Shown here one piece after another: positions 11,474-22,845 of a stretch of DNA of 64,000 bases. Numbering within the stretch: position 1 is the stretch's first letter; each line of letters begins with the position of its first letter. The stretch spans positions 992,001-1,056,000 of the forward strand of contig JAPZLL010000002.1 of NCBI GenBank assembly GCA_036250225.1. The letters are read 5' to 3'. The notes under the pieces were generated by a model. It was not told where the DNA came from, searched no databases, and worked only from the letters and a program-made list of their open reading frames with translations. The stretch comes from Cercophora sp. LCS_1. Taxonomy: Eukaryota > Ascomycota > Sordariomycetes > Sordariales > Lasiosphaeriaceae. The position numbers were made by a program, and so were the translations under genes.

Positions 11474-12936
11474 TTACTTTTTTTTTCCCCGGCGCCCTGT
11501 CCCTGTCGCTTTCTTGCTAGCGGGTCTGTCCTCAACTGCGGCTTCCCCGTCTTCTTCCCCTGGGCTTTTCCGCCTCAAGGTTCCAAGCGACACATTCACG
11601 AACTCCTCCTCGCTGTCTGATTCGCCGAGATCGAAGAGTATTGGCATTCGGAAGGCATCGAGGTCAACACCCAACCCCCCGTCGTTCGGGATGGTGACAA
11701 CATCGACCTCCTCATCTTCCTGGTCCAGGCGACGCTTCTGTATCTCCTCATGTGGGTGAATGTCAAATTCATCTTCTTTTTCGATGTACTCGACGTTTTC
11801 CTCCACCTCCACGAAATCCGGCGCCAGTGCTGACCACCGTTGCGGACTCGTAACGGACCATATGTTGATTCTCCCAGTCTCTAACCCGCACGCCGCTAAT
11901 AAAGCCTTGTGAGGGTGCCACTCTATGACGCCTTGTTCTTCCTTGGGACCTTCGAGCATGCGGACCAGACTTCCATGCCCCCGCTCCCAAATGTATAGTT
12001 CGTGGTTGTTGTAGGTCGACGCTGCAACGTATTCGCCAGTGGCACTAAATGCTACGTGGTTCCATGATAGTCTGTTGACAACATCTTGGAACTTATGCTC
12101 CAGGGGTATTTGTATGGTATCAGGGTCGAGATCTGCCGACGACAGGTTTGGTACGTGGAAGGTTCGGATAATCCTGTCCTGTGCGTTGACCAAAAGAACC
12201 TTGCCCGATTCTGTGAGGCGCAACGTTGTGACAATACCTCCTGCTATCTTTTCCGAGAAGATTATCTCACGTGTTGTTGCATCGGTAATATTGAGCCGCC
12301 CTTTGGTTGTCCCACTCAGAAGATGTTCTCCCGTGGCAGTATAAACGATCGCTGTTGTCATATGCTTCGCGTCCTCTTTTGCGTGTTTCTCCTTCAAAGC
12401 AGCATCGAGATCGGCATCTTGCCTCTTTTGGACAGAAGGAAGAACGTGTTTCACACCAACTGTGTCGGTGACATCGACGAGAACCGGTTGTTCCTCGAAG
12501 AGTGCGGCGGCAAACTGGTGGCTAACACGGTCTTGTGAGTGACTGTCCTCAGTAGCTCGACCGTTTTTTGGGCTTACTGGTTTAAGGGGTGGAGTTCTGC
12601 CCCGTATATTGGAGCGCGGAAGCGAACCTCGCGATATCGGCTCCCGTCTTGCAAATCCCACAGGATGGCTTTCCATCCTTGGCAAGCAGAGAGCAGATAC
12701 TTGCCGCAGCGAGACCAGCTCAGTGAGGTGATGTTCTTAGAGTGGCCTCTAAGCTTGCGCGCCACACCCATAGTCTCCAAGTCCCAGATAACAACGGTGC
12801 CATCAACGCGACCTGAGGCGAGGTAGTCCCCGTTCCTGTTGAAGCGGACGCATGTCGAATGCCCAGATCGAATGGTGTTGGTGATATTCTCGGGGTAATC
12901 TTGGAGAAGGTAGTCGTCAGATAGGAGGAGATTCAT
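11474..12936 (-). CDS. SWD1: COMPASS subunit Swd1 / RbBP5 homolog (WD40)
   Basis: Scaffold WD40 protein of the COMPASS (Set1) histone H3-K4 methyltransferase complex. Exons 12936-12578 and 12521-11474, separated by a 56-nt intron (gtaagc...gttag), give 468 aa. The N-terminus MNLLLSDDYLLQDYPE followed by CVRFNRNGDYLASGRVDG, WSRCGKYLLSA and LNHQFAAALFEEQP is the conserved Swd1/RbBP5 start; the last peptide is created by splicing. WD repeats fill about residues 20-330 and an acidic and then basic tail (ending KKATGTGRRGKKK) follows. The ATG at 12936 is chosen over an upstream frame because family members start at MNLLL. It faces THG1 across a 394-bp shared upstream region. Confidence 0.95.
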
Positions 12937-13330
12937 GGTGCTCGCGCAGCTGCGGAGGTCTGGAGGCAACCTTGGGTGGTTGTCCAGAACCGGCGACGTG
13001 ACGTCTCTGGATGCGACGCGTAAATTGGTGGGATGCAATTCTTCAGCTGACGCGGGGCTGCTGCAAGGCTACGAAGATCCCGCTGCGCGCCGAGCGTTTG
13101 GGGGCCAGGGGCGCCTGGAACAAGGGGGCCCGCCCAAACCCCAGTGGAGCAAAATTGGCGAAGTGGCCGCTCACCTAACGTCCCGTCGGGCACCGGTCGA
13201 ATGTGGGGTAGGATTGCGGTTTCACTCGGTGTTTTCATCACTTGGCACCTTACCTTGCCCACCTGGTTTTGAGAGCTCAGGCGCATTAACTCACCTCTTT
13301 CCTATGCCCTTGTTTCCATAGATAACGGAT
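12937..13330. promoter_or_regulatory. Divergent SWD1/THG1 promoter region
   Basis: A 394-bp space between two divergent start codons. It contains a GC-rich imperfect hairpin: gtttggg at 13096-13102 pairs with cccaaac at 13133-13139, enclosing ccagg/cctgg arms at 13105-13118. An ACGCGT (MluI cell-cycle box sequence) is at 13016-13021. Functional significance is unproven. Confidence 0.45.
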
Positions 13331-14579
13331 ATGGCAAATTCTAAGTAAGAACAACATATAAAGTGCGGACCGCTCATCGCTGACGGGAGGGCCAAGGTTC
13401 GAGTATGTCAAGTTGTTCGAGCAGCCTGATCAATTGCTCCTAAACACTTGGGCTGTTGTGAGAATTGACGGGCGTGGTTTCACCAAGTATGTGAGGGGCA
13501 AGATTTATCTTGCGAACAAACCTTGCTGACGGACCCTAGGTTCTCGACCAAATATGGATTCGAGAAGCCAAATGACAAGAGAGCCCTTGATCTAATGAAC
13601 GCCGCTGCTCGGAGAGTAGTGTCTGAGCTCCCAGATATTGTCATCGCATACGGAGTAAGCGATGAGTACAGGTCAGTACCGGTAAAGCACAGACGGGTGT
13701 GTTGAATCTACAAATCTCTAACAAGAAACCTTCAGTTTCGTCTTTCATAAGACATGCTCACTATTTGAACGGCGCGCCAGGTATGCCAAAATTAAAACCA
13801 GTCAGTTCTTCAACTTCGCGGTGATTGACTGATGAAAAGCAAACTGGTTTCCACAATTGTCTCTACCTTCACTGCATACTATGTTCACCTCTGGTCAGAA
13901 TACTTCCCAACAACGCCCTTGTCACCACCACTGCCAAGTTTTGACGGCAGGGCTGTTTGCTATCCAAGCGTTCAAAACCTTAGGGACTACATGAGCTGGC
14001 GGCAGGTGGACTGTATGTGGCGGTCCTCGGTATCATCAAACCTCAAGCTTACCTGTTCAATAGGCCATATCAATAATCTCTACAATACGACATTTTGGGC
14101 GCTCATTCAGCAAGGAGGAATGGACGCCACCGAAGCCGAGAAATCGTTACAGGCGAGTCTATGACTTGAGACACGAGACTGGCGTTGTCTAACGCACTTT
14201 TTAGGGCACATTCTCTGCCAACAAGAATGAGATACTGTTCTCCAGGTTCCATATGAACTACAACAACGAGCCGGAGATGTTCAAGAAAGGGAGTGTTATC
14301 TTCAGAGACGTAGGTGGAATCCCTCTCGGTTAAAAGCTACTGTTTCTTACAAGCGGACAGTATGAGTTGGTTGAGCCTGGCACCGGAAGCATTGCGCTCG
14401 AGGTTGACAACGTGGCTGAGCCTGCGCAACAATCCAAGTCACAAGAGGAGAAGGACAAGAAGAGGCGGGCGAAGGCGGCAATTGTGGTTCAGCATCTTGA
14501 TATTATCAAAGACGACTTCTGGGATCGGAGGCCATGGCTTCTATCAAACAAGCCAGGAAAGATCCCAAAAGAGCCCTGA
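13331..14579 (+). CDS. THG1: tRNA(His) guanylyltransferase
   Basis: Adds the essential G-1 to the 5' end of tRNA-His by 3'-5' addition. Eight exons were rebuilt: 13331-13344, 13397-13486, 13540-13671, 13736-13780, 13840-14012, 14064-14152, 14205-14309 and 14361-14579, totalling 867 nt and 288 aa. The metal-binding residues fall at D29 (RIDGRGFTKFS) and D76/E77 (SDEYSF), the numbering known for the family, and HINNLYN is recovered across the fifth intron. The seven introns are 51-65 nt. Intron 6 (14153-14204) needs a GC donor (cag|gcgagt) to keep KSLQGTFSANKNEILF in frame; no GT donor there preserves the frame. The gene is convergent with the TMA23-like gene, 239 bp away. Confidence 0.94.
14153..14204 (+). 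other. Inferred GC-AG intron (THG1 intron 6)
   Basis: The 52-nt intron starts gcgagtc and ends ttttag. Its removal gives the family-conserved GTFSANKNEILF. The nearest GT (ggcga|gtctat) shifts the frame. Confidence 0.75.
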
Positions 14580-14818
14580 GGGACAGTCACCATGGGAAAC
14601 CAACAACCACTTCCATGGTGCTGACGAACAACGAACTGTGTTCGTTGGGTACAGTCTCGCCTCGTCGCGTTTGAGAATCCCCTGAGAACCTAGTTATCCC
14701 GACCTAAACTCGCGCCCCGGCCTTCCGCGGCTCGGCATGGGTATAACGTATAACGGGAGGAGCACACGGGGTACTTGGCTGACCACCAGCAATCAATCAG
14801 TTGGTACCTGCCCAGAGT

Positions 14819-15463
14819 TCAGCCCCCTTTACTATCCACCTGCAACTTCCTCCTCGCCTCTTTGCGGGCCCTTCGTTCTGCCTTTCTCGCTCGGCGCTCC
14901 TCCTTTGTTTCGTTCGCCTTCCGTTGCCTCTTCAGCTCCTTGTTGGCTGCCCTTTCAGAAATCTTCCTCAGGGCTTCAGCTTCGGCGGCCTTTTTGGCGG
15001 CCTTTTGTGTCCTGCTCAATGCCCTTGCTGCTCGTCGAGCCCGCTTCTCATCCTTTGTCTCGCGCCTGGGCCGCTCGCGGTCGTCACTTTCCGGGGTGGC
15101 GTCGGTCGACTCTTCCGCATCCGGCGCTATTGTGCTTTTCATTGTCTCCCCACGCACAAAGGAGGTGTAGAGACCGGCGTATTTTCCATTGCCCCCACAA
15201 TTGACTACGAGGTCCAACTTGCCTTGCGCCACCGACTGGACAACGGCGCCCTTTTTCGATGTGTCGAGACCCTTGAGCTTCTCATCGAAGGCATTCAGCC
15301 ACCATTGGTCGCTGGTATAATGTTGTTTTTGGCCTACGCCTCGGCCGTCGGTGTTGCGGGAGATGAGTAGCGGTTTGGCAAGGCCAATCTTGTTGTCGGT
15401 TGGATGAAGCGAGAAGCCTTTTCCCCGCCAGCCCTGGGATTTGAGAAGTGCAGCCGCGTCCAT
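14819..15463 (-). CDS. TMA23: TMA23-like nucleolar G-patch protein
   Basis: A single-exon 214-aa protein. The first 70 residues carry a degenerate G-patch (LLKSQGWRGKGFSLH, then DGRGVGQKQ and WWLNAFDEKLKGLD) like yeast Tma23, a nucleolar ribosome-associated factor. The C-terminal third is a highly charged Lys/Arg/Glu/Ala-rich helix typical of nucleolar proteins (residues about 130-210, with ARRAAR, KAAKKAAEA and RRARKEARRK). The ATG at 15463 starts MDAAALLKS; the frame stays open upstream, but that extension lacks family similarity. The family assignment is by motif recall, so Tma23-like is safer than strict orthology. Confidence 0.75.
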   Translation of the reverse strand: MDAAALLKSQGWRGKGFSLHPTDNKIGLAKPLLISRNTDGRGVGQKQHYTSDQWWLNAFDEKLKGLDTSKKGAVVQSVAQGKLDLVVNCGGNGKYAGLYTSFVRGETMKSTIAPDAEESTDATPESDDRERPRRETKDEKRARRAARALSRTQKAAKKAAEAEALRKISERAANKELKRQRKANETKEERRARKAERRARKEARRKLQVDSKGG

Positions 15464-16009
15464 TTTGCAACGAGGGAGTGTTTCACCCTGCGTCGTGGGA
15501 GGGCGATTTTCAAGAGTATTGCAGCGTGTTATCGCATGGTGTTGCGGGCTTTGGGCTGCGAGTCGTGAACCGGCTCGATTGCAAGTTGATCTTGGACTTT
15601 TTTTCCTTATCGTGGGTTGGAAGCCAAGATTTTGGTGGATCACTGGCAGGGGTGTGCTATGGGTCCGTTACATAATCAATCCTGGGCAAGCCAACTCAAG
15701 TTCAGCAGTCAGGAACCCTCATCACCACTGACATTTGAAAGCCCCATCCCTCCCATGCTTGGCATTGACTCGCAAGACCCGTTTCCAGTGATTGGTTATC
15801 CTAGCAAAACTCACACATTGCTCAGTATGAGATATGCGCCTAATAAAATGCGAATTTACACGAACTCTTTTCCTTGATCCCGCAAGAAGCAACGGAATGA
15901 GTGAAGCGGAGAAGATTTCCTTCGTACTATTTGTCTTGAATTCCATCTGAAATGTCTGCTACCATCCATGCTCACGAAAAGAACGATATACCATTTGAAT
16001 CCCAACCGT
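15464..16009. other. Intergenic, nothing recognised
   Basis: 546 bp between two minus-strand genes: promoter of the TMA23-like gene and 3' flank of the 752-aa membrane protein. I see no motif to report. Confidence 0.5.
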
Positions 16010-18329
16010 TCACTCTGGGTTCCGAACCTCGACCCAAACCGATCGAGCCCAATCCAAAAACACTTCCCAGCCAGTTGTCGCTACATTCGCCACCCTTCCA
16101 AAATCTGTATCAAAACTTGGCAGAGGTTCATCAAGAAGCCAGCTGTACACGCAAACCGCCTGGTGCCAGACGATCAGGTTCCACAAGAGAAGAGCAACAT
16201 CAACCGTATATCCCGCCGCCATTAGGGAGTGATAGAGAGCGTCCAAACTCAAGTGGATGGCATGTTCGCAGGCCCAAACAAAGATATACCACGCTTGGTC
16301 TGGAAGATACCCAAAGAATGGGGCGCCGAGGAGATCGAGAAGCTTGGAGAGTCCGAGGGCAAAGAACGTGGGAGGAGTATACCGCACGATGAACCCCACG
16401 ATGGTCCGAACGACAATCTGGATGAACCGGATCACCTGCGCTCCTAACTTGGTGAACCGAGCTTCCATCCTCTTTTTCCCAGTCCACTCGGTCAAGAGAT
16501 CTCCGCCCTGCTCTTCCCACTGACCGACGGGGTCAATGCGTCCGCAGTGGTAGATGCACAAGGACCTGCGGACTGCGGTGATAGTTACCCCGGTGGGCTT
16601 TTTGCTCTCTCTGTCGCTTGGCGAGTGTCGGTAAAGGGCTGGCCAGAGGACGATTTGCACCTTGTTGAGGAAGTCGGGATGACACCAGGCTTCGTCAATC
16701 TTGTCCTTCGTCAGTGCATCCATTGGGTCCTTATATGCCTCGCCAGGTGCGAGATACCCGAAGACAAACGTGAAAAACTTTAAGACAGGCGAGAGAAGCG
16801 TGAAGGCAAGTGCGAGAACAAGTGCGAAGAAAGGTGCGAGACGATAGTAAGGCGACCAGTTGGACTCTTCGAGCCATTTGACCGCGTTCGCCCTACGCTT
16901 TGCGAGTTCGCCTCGCTTCTTCGCCCACCACGTGGGGGGTTGTCCTGCTCGGGCAGCCTCGTCTGCCAGCTTCTTCTCGACTCGTTTAATTGCTTCGGCC
17001 CGGAGTTTATAGTTCTCGTTGTACGATTTCTTAAAGAACTCAGAATCGTAGTTCTCTTGCTCCACCGCCCACGCCAGGCCGAGGGTAGGCCAGTCGAAAC
17101 GGAAGATATCTCGCGACCAGCGGATGAAGATGGAGAGAAGGGCTGCCTCCGCGACGATGTTGTGGATCTCTTGGTAAAATTTGCGAAGGTCCCTTTCTCT
17201 GCTCTGCTTTGGGAACTCGTCGTCCATGAGCTCAAGAAGCGGAAGAAGAATTTTCACCAGCTGAATCGTAACCTTATCGACCGAGAGCCAGAAGTTGTCT
17301 GGGACGGTGCGAGCTCCGAGTATGTCGCGGACCTGTTCCGCACGAACCTTGTTGGTTTTGAAACCTGTTGTGTGGTCAGCCAGGCCGGGCTTGCCATCCT
17401 GTGTGTAATTGGGAATATGTCTTACCATCAATGTCAGGCGTGGACTCATCGGCAACTTTCAACATCTTAATCTGATCTTCGTTTGCTCCAAATAATAGCT
17501 CATCGAAGACAGTGTTTTGCAACACACGGCCAATGATGCCTATCACCAGGTAGGTTCGGTGGACATTCGACGTCAGCAACACGTCCCAGCCACCGCAGTG
17601 GGCATCCTGCTTCGCAACAAGCGACGCATAGTGGATAAACTGCTGCGAGAAGCCTGCCCTTGACCATGGGGAACGCCGATTGATTCGTGTTGCCGTGGCC
17701 GGGGTTTCTACAGCCGGAGTTCCCTCTGGCGAAGCTGGCAAAGCTGGCGTAGCCGTCGGTGGTGGTGCGCCGTATTTAACAAACTCCTTGAAATTGCCGT
17801 GTCCAAAATAGCCCCCGGAAAACGAATCGACCACAACAAACAGGTGCGTGAACATGTCCGTGTACCAGCTCGCGTCAAACTCGTTGGGCCTTGGCTTGCG
17901 AATAGAGGGTCGGATGTGCGTCGGCTTCCAACCTTTCCCTTCTTTTGCGCCGTCGATGATTGCAGCTAGTTCCTGCTTCCTGCGGGACTGGAGCAACCTG
18001 CTCAACTGGAGCCAAAAGTTGACCCGGAACCAGTTCTTGACTCCGAATTGCGTGGAGACGAGTGGTGCCTTTGTGGCTGGCTGGACCCGACTTTCTTCGA
18101 ATCCAACCAAGGCAATTTGTGTCTTGATGAGGTTAGGGGTCGGCTTCTCCTCGTAGGCGCCTCCCTCAGGAACGACGGTGCTTTCTCTGAAGTCTTTTGG
18201 GATTTTCCCGTACAGGACTTTGTCATCGACAGGCTTGCGCCAATGGCCTCTGCCGACCCGCGGAGGGCTGAAGATCCCTTCGACGGAGCCTCCGCGGAGC
18301 CTGACGTTTTTGTAGTCGGTATCGTCCAT
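16010..18329 (-). CDS. Conserved-looking fungal membrane protein, function unknown
   Basis: I do not recognise this family. Exons 18329-17426 and 17364-16010, joined over a 61-nt intron (gtaaga, CTGAC branch, acacaacag), give about 752 aa. The first ~470 residues are soluble-looking: a basic N-terminus (RVGRGHWRKPVDD), a Pro/Ala/Thr linker near 210-230 and a Lys/Arg-rich stretch (KKRGELAKRRANAVKWLEES) just before the membrane part. A strongly hydrophobic pair (FFALVLALAFTLLSPVL, FFTFVFGYLAP) follows, and further hydrophobic segments run to the C-terminus (IQIVVRTIVGFIV, DVALLLWNLIVW). There is no N-terminal signal peptide. The long uninterrupted frames and the in-frame splice support a real gene. 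The ATG at 18329 is the first in frame; an upstream exon is possible. Confidence 0.8.
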
Positions 18330-18905
18330 CACGTGTTGCGAGAGGCTTGTTGCCCTGCAGTTGTCTTGTTTAGCGCTGCTGGGATTTTGTGGTGATTAGT
18401 GTTGCTTGCGCTCACCGGTTGTCTCGATTGCGTCTCCTTAAAAGTATTGTGATACTTATGAAATTGGGGGAAACCAGGGTGCGTGTGTTGAGAATATCAA
18501 TCGACAAACGAGGCAAAAAGACAGAACTGGATGCTGAATGCGGCAGGGACAAAAAAGGACAACAAACGAAGGGGGAAGCTCCAAGCTTGCCACATAGAAT
18601 AAAAGGCACGACCAGACGCATCCGGCAATCCACCCTGCGAATACTCCAGCTAGTTTATTGTTGTCTCAGTATACGTCAAAATACATTCCGGCCTGCGCGA
18701 CCAACTCCGCAAGGTTGACAAGGCACTGAATGGGGCGTCCCAATCCAACCTTTTTCGCTCCAGAACTCCGGGATTCAAACAAGAACTGTAAAATTGGACA
18801 CCCGATATTCCTCCCGTCCTGCCCAGTGCAATCGCCCGCCCGTATCCCGGCATCAACTCGTCCCATATTTCTCATAAATCACGATTGGTTTTTGGTGACT
18901 GCTAA
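18330..18905. other. Intergenic, nothing recognised
   Basis: 576 bp between two minus-strand genes; presumably the promoter of the membrane protein and the RSC4 3' UTR. Confidence 0.5.
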
Positions 18906-21446
18906 TCAGACTTTAGACAAAAACGCATTGATAGTGACTTTCTCGAGCTCGCAGTCCGTTCCGCTCGGTAACTTCTGGCCTCTTGGCAAAGCAGCCAGAA
19001 CCGTGATCGCAATCAAGTTCGTCCCGGGCTGAAGATTCACCTCAAAGACTAACGCATTGGGTGGAATAGGGTCATCTGGTGCTGGGGTGGGTGTTCCCCG
19101 GGAAACCATGTGGCCATTGATAGTGACAAATAGTCGATGTTGCCGCTGTTGCTGGTCGAGAGGTGCAAGTGTCGGTATGATTTGCAACTTGTGCTGGCCA
19201 GCAGGGATGTGAACGGTGAAATTTCGCTGTGCAAGCTTTGGATGGGCAGGGATCTCGAGTCTGAACCTTCTCTCTGGTGGGACAGGGACCCCATAGAGAG
19301 TTCGGATTAGTAGATTTGGCATCAGAGCATCGGAAAGTCCTATTATGGAGTTAGCGACGGAAGCATTGGTACGAGAGAGCCAACCTACCTCTGCCTGGTG
19401 CTCGGAGCTGCTTGTCCCATATGGGAGGCGGAGGCGGTGGAGCCTGGTGATGACCATTCTGTCCCGGGACTCCGTGGGCAAACTGAGGATGCTGCCCTGA
19501 TGCGGCCACTCCGTTCATCAGCGGCACATTGCCATTGGCCCTCGGTAGCATGGCAGGCGATGGTTGGGCACTTCCGTTCTGACCAGCCGGGCCAAGAGAT
19601 GGGCTTGGTGATGCTCCCGAGAGGGAGAGACTTCTAGCCTTGTCTAGTTGGGCGTGTTGGAGCAGGCCGGGCGTGCCTGCTGTTGAAGAGAAGGATCTAC
19701 TGACGTCCTGGCCTCCGTCGGCACGGCTGGACTCGCTGGATTGACCAGTAGGCGGCGCAGGCGATGGGGCCCCGCTACTTTTCGAGTCTTTGACGTGGAT
19801 TGTGATCCGCTTAGCACCAGTCACTGGTGTCTCTTGCCCAGGCTGGACCTTGAGTTTGATCTTGGGCTGCGGGGGTTCCTGGACAGCAGCTTTCGCCTCT
19901 TTGAGTTCCCTCTCAAAACATTCCTAGAGATGTAAGCGCTGCACTGAAACCGCTCCGGCACATAAACTTACCTTCAGCTCTGTGGCCAGTTGATAAATCA
20001 GGCTCCCCTCTTCGTTGTAAAAGTGCGCATTGCTCCAAAGAAGCTTTGCTTTTCCCTCAAGGGCGTCCCAACTCTTGAAGTCGCTGACTCCGGTAGCCGG
20101 TTGCCGCCCCTGAATGCCCCTAATCGATTTTTGGAGCATCTTGAGGGAGAGCGGCTCCTGAATCACGGCATAATAGTCTTTGTAGCTTCGTGGGGGCAAA
20201 TTGATGAAGTCGAGGAAGTAAGGGTCGCTATTCCGCGTTAGCAATGAGCAACGAGCATTGTAAACGAGCACTCACGATCCATCCGGCTTGCGAATCAACT
20301 CCTCAACGATCTTTTCTTGAGCTTCCTGGAATGTCAAGCCCTTGTAAGGAATCCCTTCATACTCGTGATCTGCCTTTGCCCTTGAGCGACCCTCGGTCTT
20401 TCGTACTGGGGTAGAGCCTTGTCGTATAGGCCGACTAGGTGTCTTTCGCTTGATGATAATCTTCCTGGTGTGGGTGCTGCTGTCCTCCGCGTCATCATCA
20501 TCCTCGTCGTCTTCGGCCTCCGCATCTTCTTCGCCTTCGGCGTCGTCGTCATCACCTTCAGCGTCAACGTCGTCGTCATTACCAGCATCGTCCGGGACTG
20601 CCCCCGAATCCTCAGGAATTGGGGCTGCTTGGCAGCTGTACCCTGGGATCAACTTGTATGCAGGATTCGTCTTCGTCATGTAGTTGCTCAACGCCTTTCT
20701 CACCCGCTCTGCGTCTTCAAACACTTCAGAGCCCTTGTGATAGTATTCCTTCGCGTTCGTGACCATGCGCTTGAAATAGCTCTCGAGCTCAGCTAGATTG
20801 GCAAAGTCCTGGTTGTGGAGCTTCTTCTCGATAGTTTTCAGCGAGATGGGCATACGTATGCGCCTATAGTAGTCCTCGTTTCCCTCGCGAGGGAGCAGGT
20901 TCTCAAAGTAATCCGCGACAGTCCGACCGCTACGTAATTCCAAGTCAGTCCATGCTTATTAACAATGTTTTCTGCGTTCGGGTGGCGCACCTCTTGTCCT
21001 TGGTTCTCCGAATCATCTCGAGAAAATGCAGGCCATAGGACGTCGTTGACTCGTTGGTTTCGCCTTTCGAAAGATCGTAGTCGGTGGTTGGCTGCAATCA
21101 TTGTTAGTCGGTTCATTTTGTCAAGCGTCGCCGGAGACAATGTTCTGGAAAGATGGAAGAGAGGCGGGTCGGCGCGCATTGGAAAACGATGGCCATGTGC
21201 ATTGGCCGAGTCCTGCCGCATCGCGGGAGCCGAATCGCGCGGGCGACTTGACGGGAACTCTGCTGGTTCTGGATCGCAAACCAAAGATAAAACGGTACAC
21301 CCTCTTGGGTGGAGTGTGCACGCAGAGAAAAGGAGGATAATAGCAGAGAAACATACTCCAGGAACTTTGCGCCGTTTCGCTGCTCGATCGTCGCCATCGG
21401 CGGCGCCAGCCCCGGTCGAGCTGGTCGCCTTACGTTTATTATCCAT
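18906..21446 (-). CDS. RSC4: RSC chromatin-remodelling subunit Rsc4 (tandem bromodomains)
   Basis: Acetyl-lysine reader of the RSC nucleosome remodeller. Six exons, 21446-21357, 21091-20991, 20929-20276, 20227-19972, 19923-19389 and 19339-18906, total 2070 nt and 689 aa; all five junctions keep frame. The first intron is long (265 nt), the others 48-61 nt. Bromodomain 1 lies at about residues 40-150 (LPREGNEDYYRRIRMPISL, AKEYYHKGSEVFEDA); an acidic linker of Asp/Glu runs follows; bromodomain 2 is near 270-360 (LPPRSYKDYYAVIQEPLSL, NAHFYNEEGSLIYQLA). A low-complexity Ser/Pro/Gly region leads to a conserved C-terminal domain (LIRTLYGVPVPPERRFRLE) typical of Rsc4. It is divergent from CKS1. Confidence 0.9.
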
Positions 21447-22324
21447 TGCTGCGGGATGCAAGTTTGTCGGAGCAATAGACAACCTGATGCGCAATGCGAT
21501 GAGACGGGAAGAATTATCGCTGATGGGTTGCAGCCGTTGCAATGGCTGATCGCAATGGTTGCTGAAGCCCAGGCCTGGTCTGATGGCTGCCGCCGACGCG
21601 TTTGGTGATTCCTGCAGCGGCAGAAAATGACACGACTTTTTAGTGGGAACCTGCGCTGAGAGCAGCGGTTGACAAAGCCAAGGTACCGATGAGAGTTGAC
21701 AACAGGGCCAATGAGGACTTGAGCCAAAAGCCGAAGATGGCTTTTTTTCGGTTCAAAATCGTCAAACCAGCCTCAACAAATGCAGTCAGCTAGCAGAAGG
21801 GGGAAATGGAGCGATTTCGTTTGCTTGCACGGCATGTGCCATTGTGTTTGCAGTTCGCACCAGATTTGCCAGAAATTCAAGGCATCAATCAGCCCCACGC
21901 GTGTCACTTTTGGCCAAGGGGGACTCCCGTCCCGATCGGCTTTGGAGGGGCAGAGGGTCCACCAACATTTGTTTACCACGGTCTTCAACAAAACACAGCT
22001 TTTTTGTGACCTTGGCCGCACACCTCGCCTTCTGTATTGCCTCATACAAGACGTGCTGAACCGCGCGCCCCTTCATTATTTCTTCAGCGAGCAACTAACA
22101 TTCCCTCCATTCTTGGTCTCTCTTCCAACAACCTACCTCGCCCATTTTTTCCCAGATTCGCCGAAGGGAACCCGAGCGACCGCCATTGGGGTAATACCCC
22201 ACGTGCTGGACCAACTCAACAACGCGCCGTAGCGAAAGGGCATAGCCTGTCTACGACCGGCGCACACATCATTCTATTGCACAAGCCCCCTGGCCAGTTT
22301 TAGCCCGACCGCATCATCGTAAAA
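21447..22324. promoter_or_regulatory. Divergent RSC4/CKS1 promoter region
   Basis: An 878-bp space between divergent starts. Two ACGCGT sequences (MluI cell-cycle box consensus) occur at 21596-21601 and 21897-21902, the latter about 420 bp before the CKS1 ATG. Six-base sites like these also arise by chance. Confidence 0.35.
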
Positions 22325-22845
22325 ATGTCGAGTCCAGAGGAAATGGGTATTGACACTACCCGTCGCAACCCAGCGCCGCGGCCCCTGACTGACAACGAGC
22401 GGACGCGTCTGGAAGAGTTTGTGGATTCTATTCACTACTCAACCCGGTACGAAGTTCATGGGAAGCTCTTTTATTTACATCCGTGCTGACGCCCCTTAGC
22501 TACTCCGACAACGAATTCGAGTACCGCCATGTGCAGTTGCCCAAGGCCATGCTGAAGGCTATTCCATCTGAGTACCACGACAAGTCCAAGGGCACGCTGA
22601 AGCTTTTGTGGGAGGACGAGTGGCGCGCGATGGGTATTACACAGGTGAGGCGGTCTGCACAGGAGCGGCTGCAAAAGAAAACTGACCGTCTTCAGAGCCT
22701 TGGTTGGGAACACTACGAAGTCCACGAGCCGGAGCCGCATATTCTACTCTTCAAGTGAGTGCCGCCGTCCCAGCCAAATGGCAAGCAGTGTGGTTGGGCC
22801 TAACTGTTTTCTAGACGCCCGCTCAATTACCAGCCTCCCCAGTGA
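22325..22845 (+). CDS. CKS1: Cyclin-dependent kinase regulatory subunit
   Basis: Small Suc1/Cks1 adaptor that binds CDK1 and phospho-substrates. Four exons, 22325-22446, 22500-22644, 22696-22754 and 22815-22845, total 357 nt and 118 aa. The signature YSDNEFEYRHVQLPK is restored by the first splice, LWEDEWRAMGITQSLGWEH by the second, and HEPEPHILLFKRP, with the hinge used in strand exchange, by the third. The N-terminal extension of about 40 residues before the core is typical of filamentous fungi. The introns (51-60 nt) have standard GT-AG ends. Confidence 0.97.
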
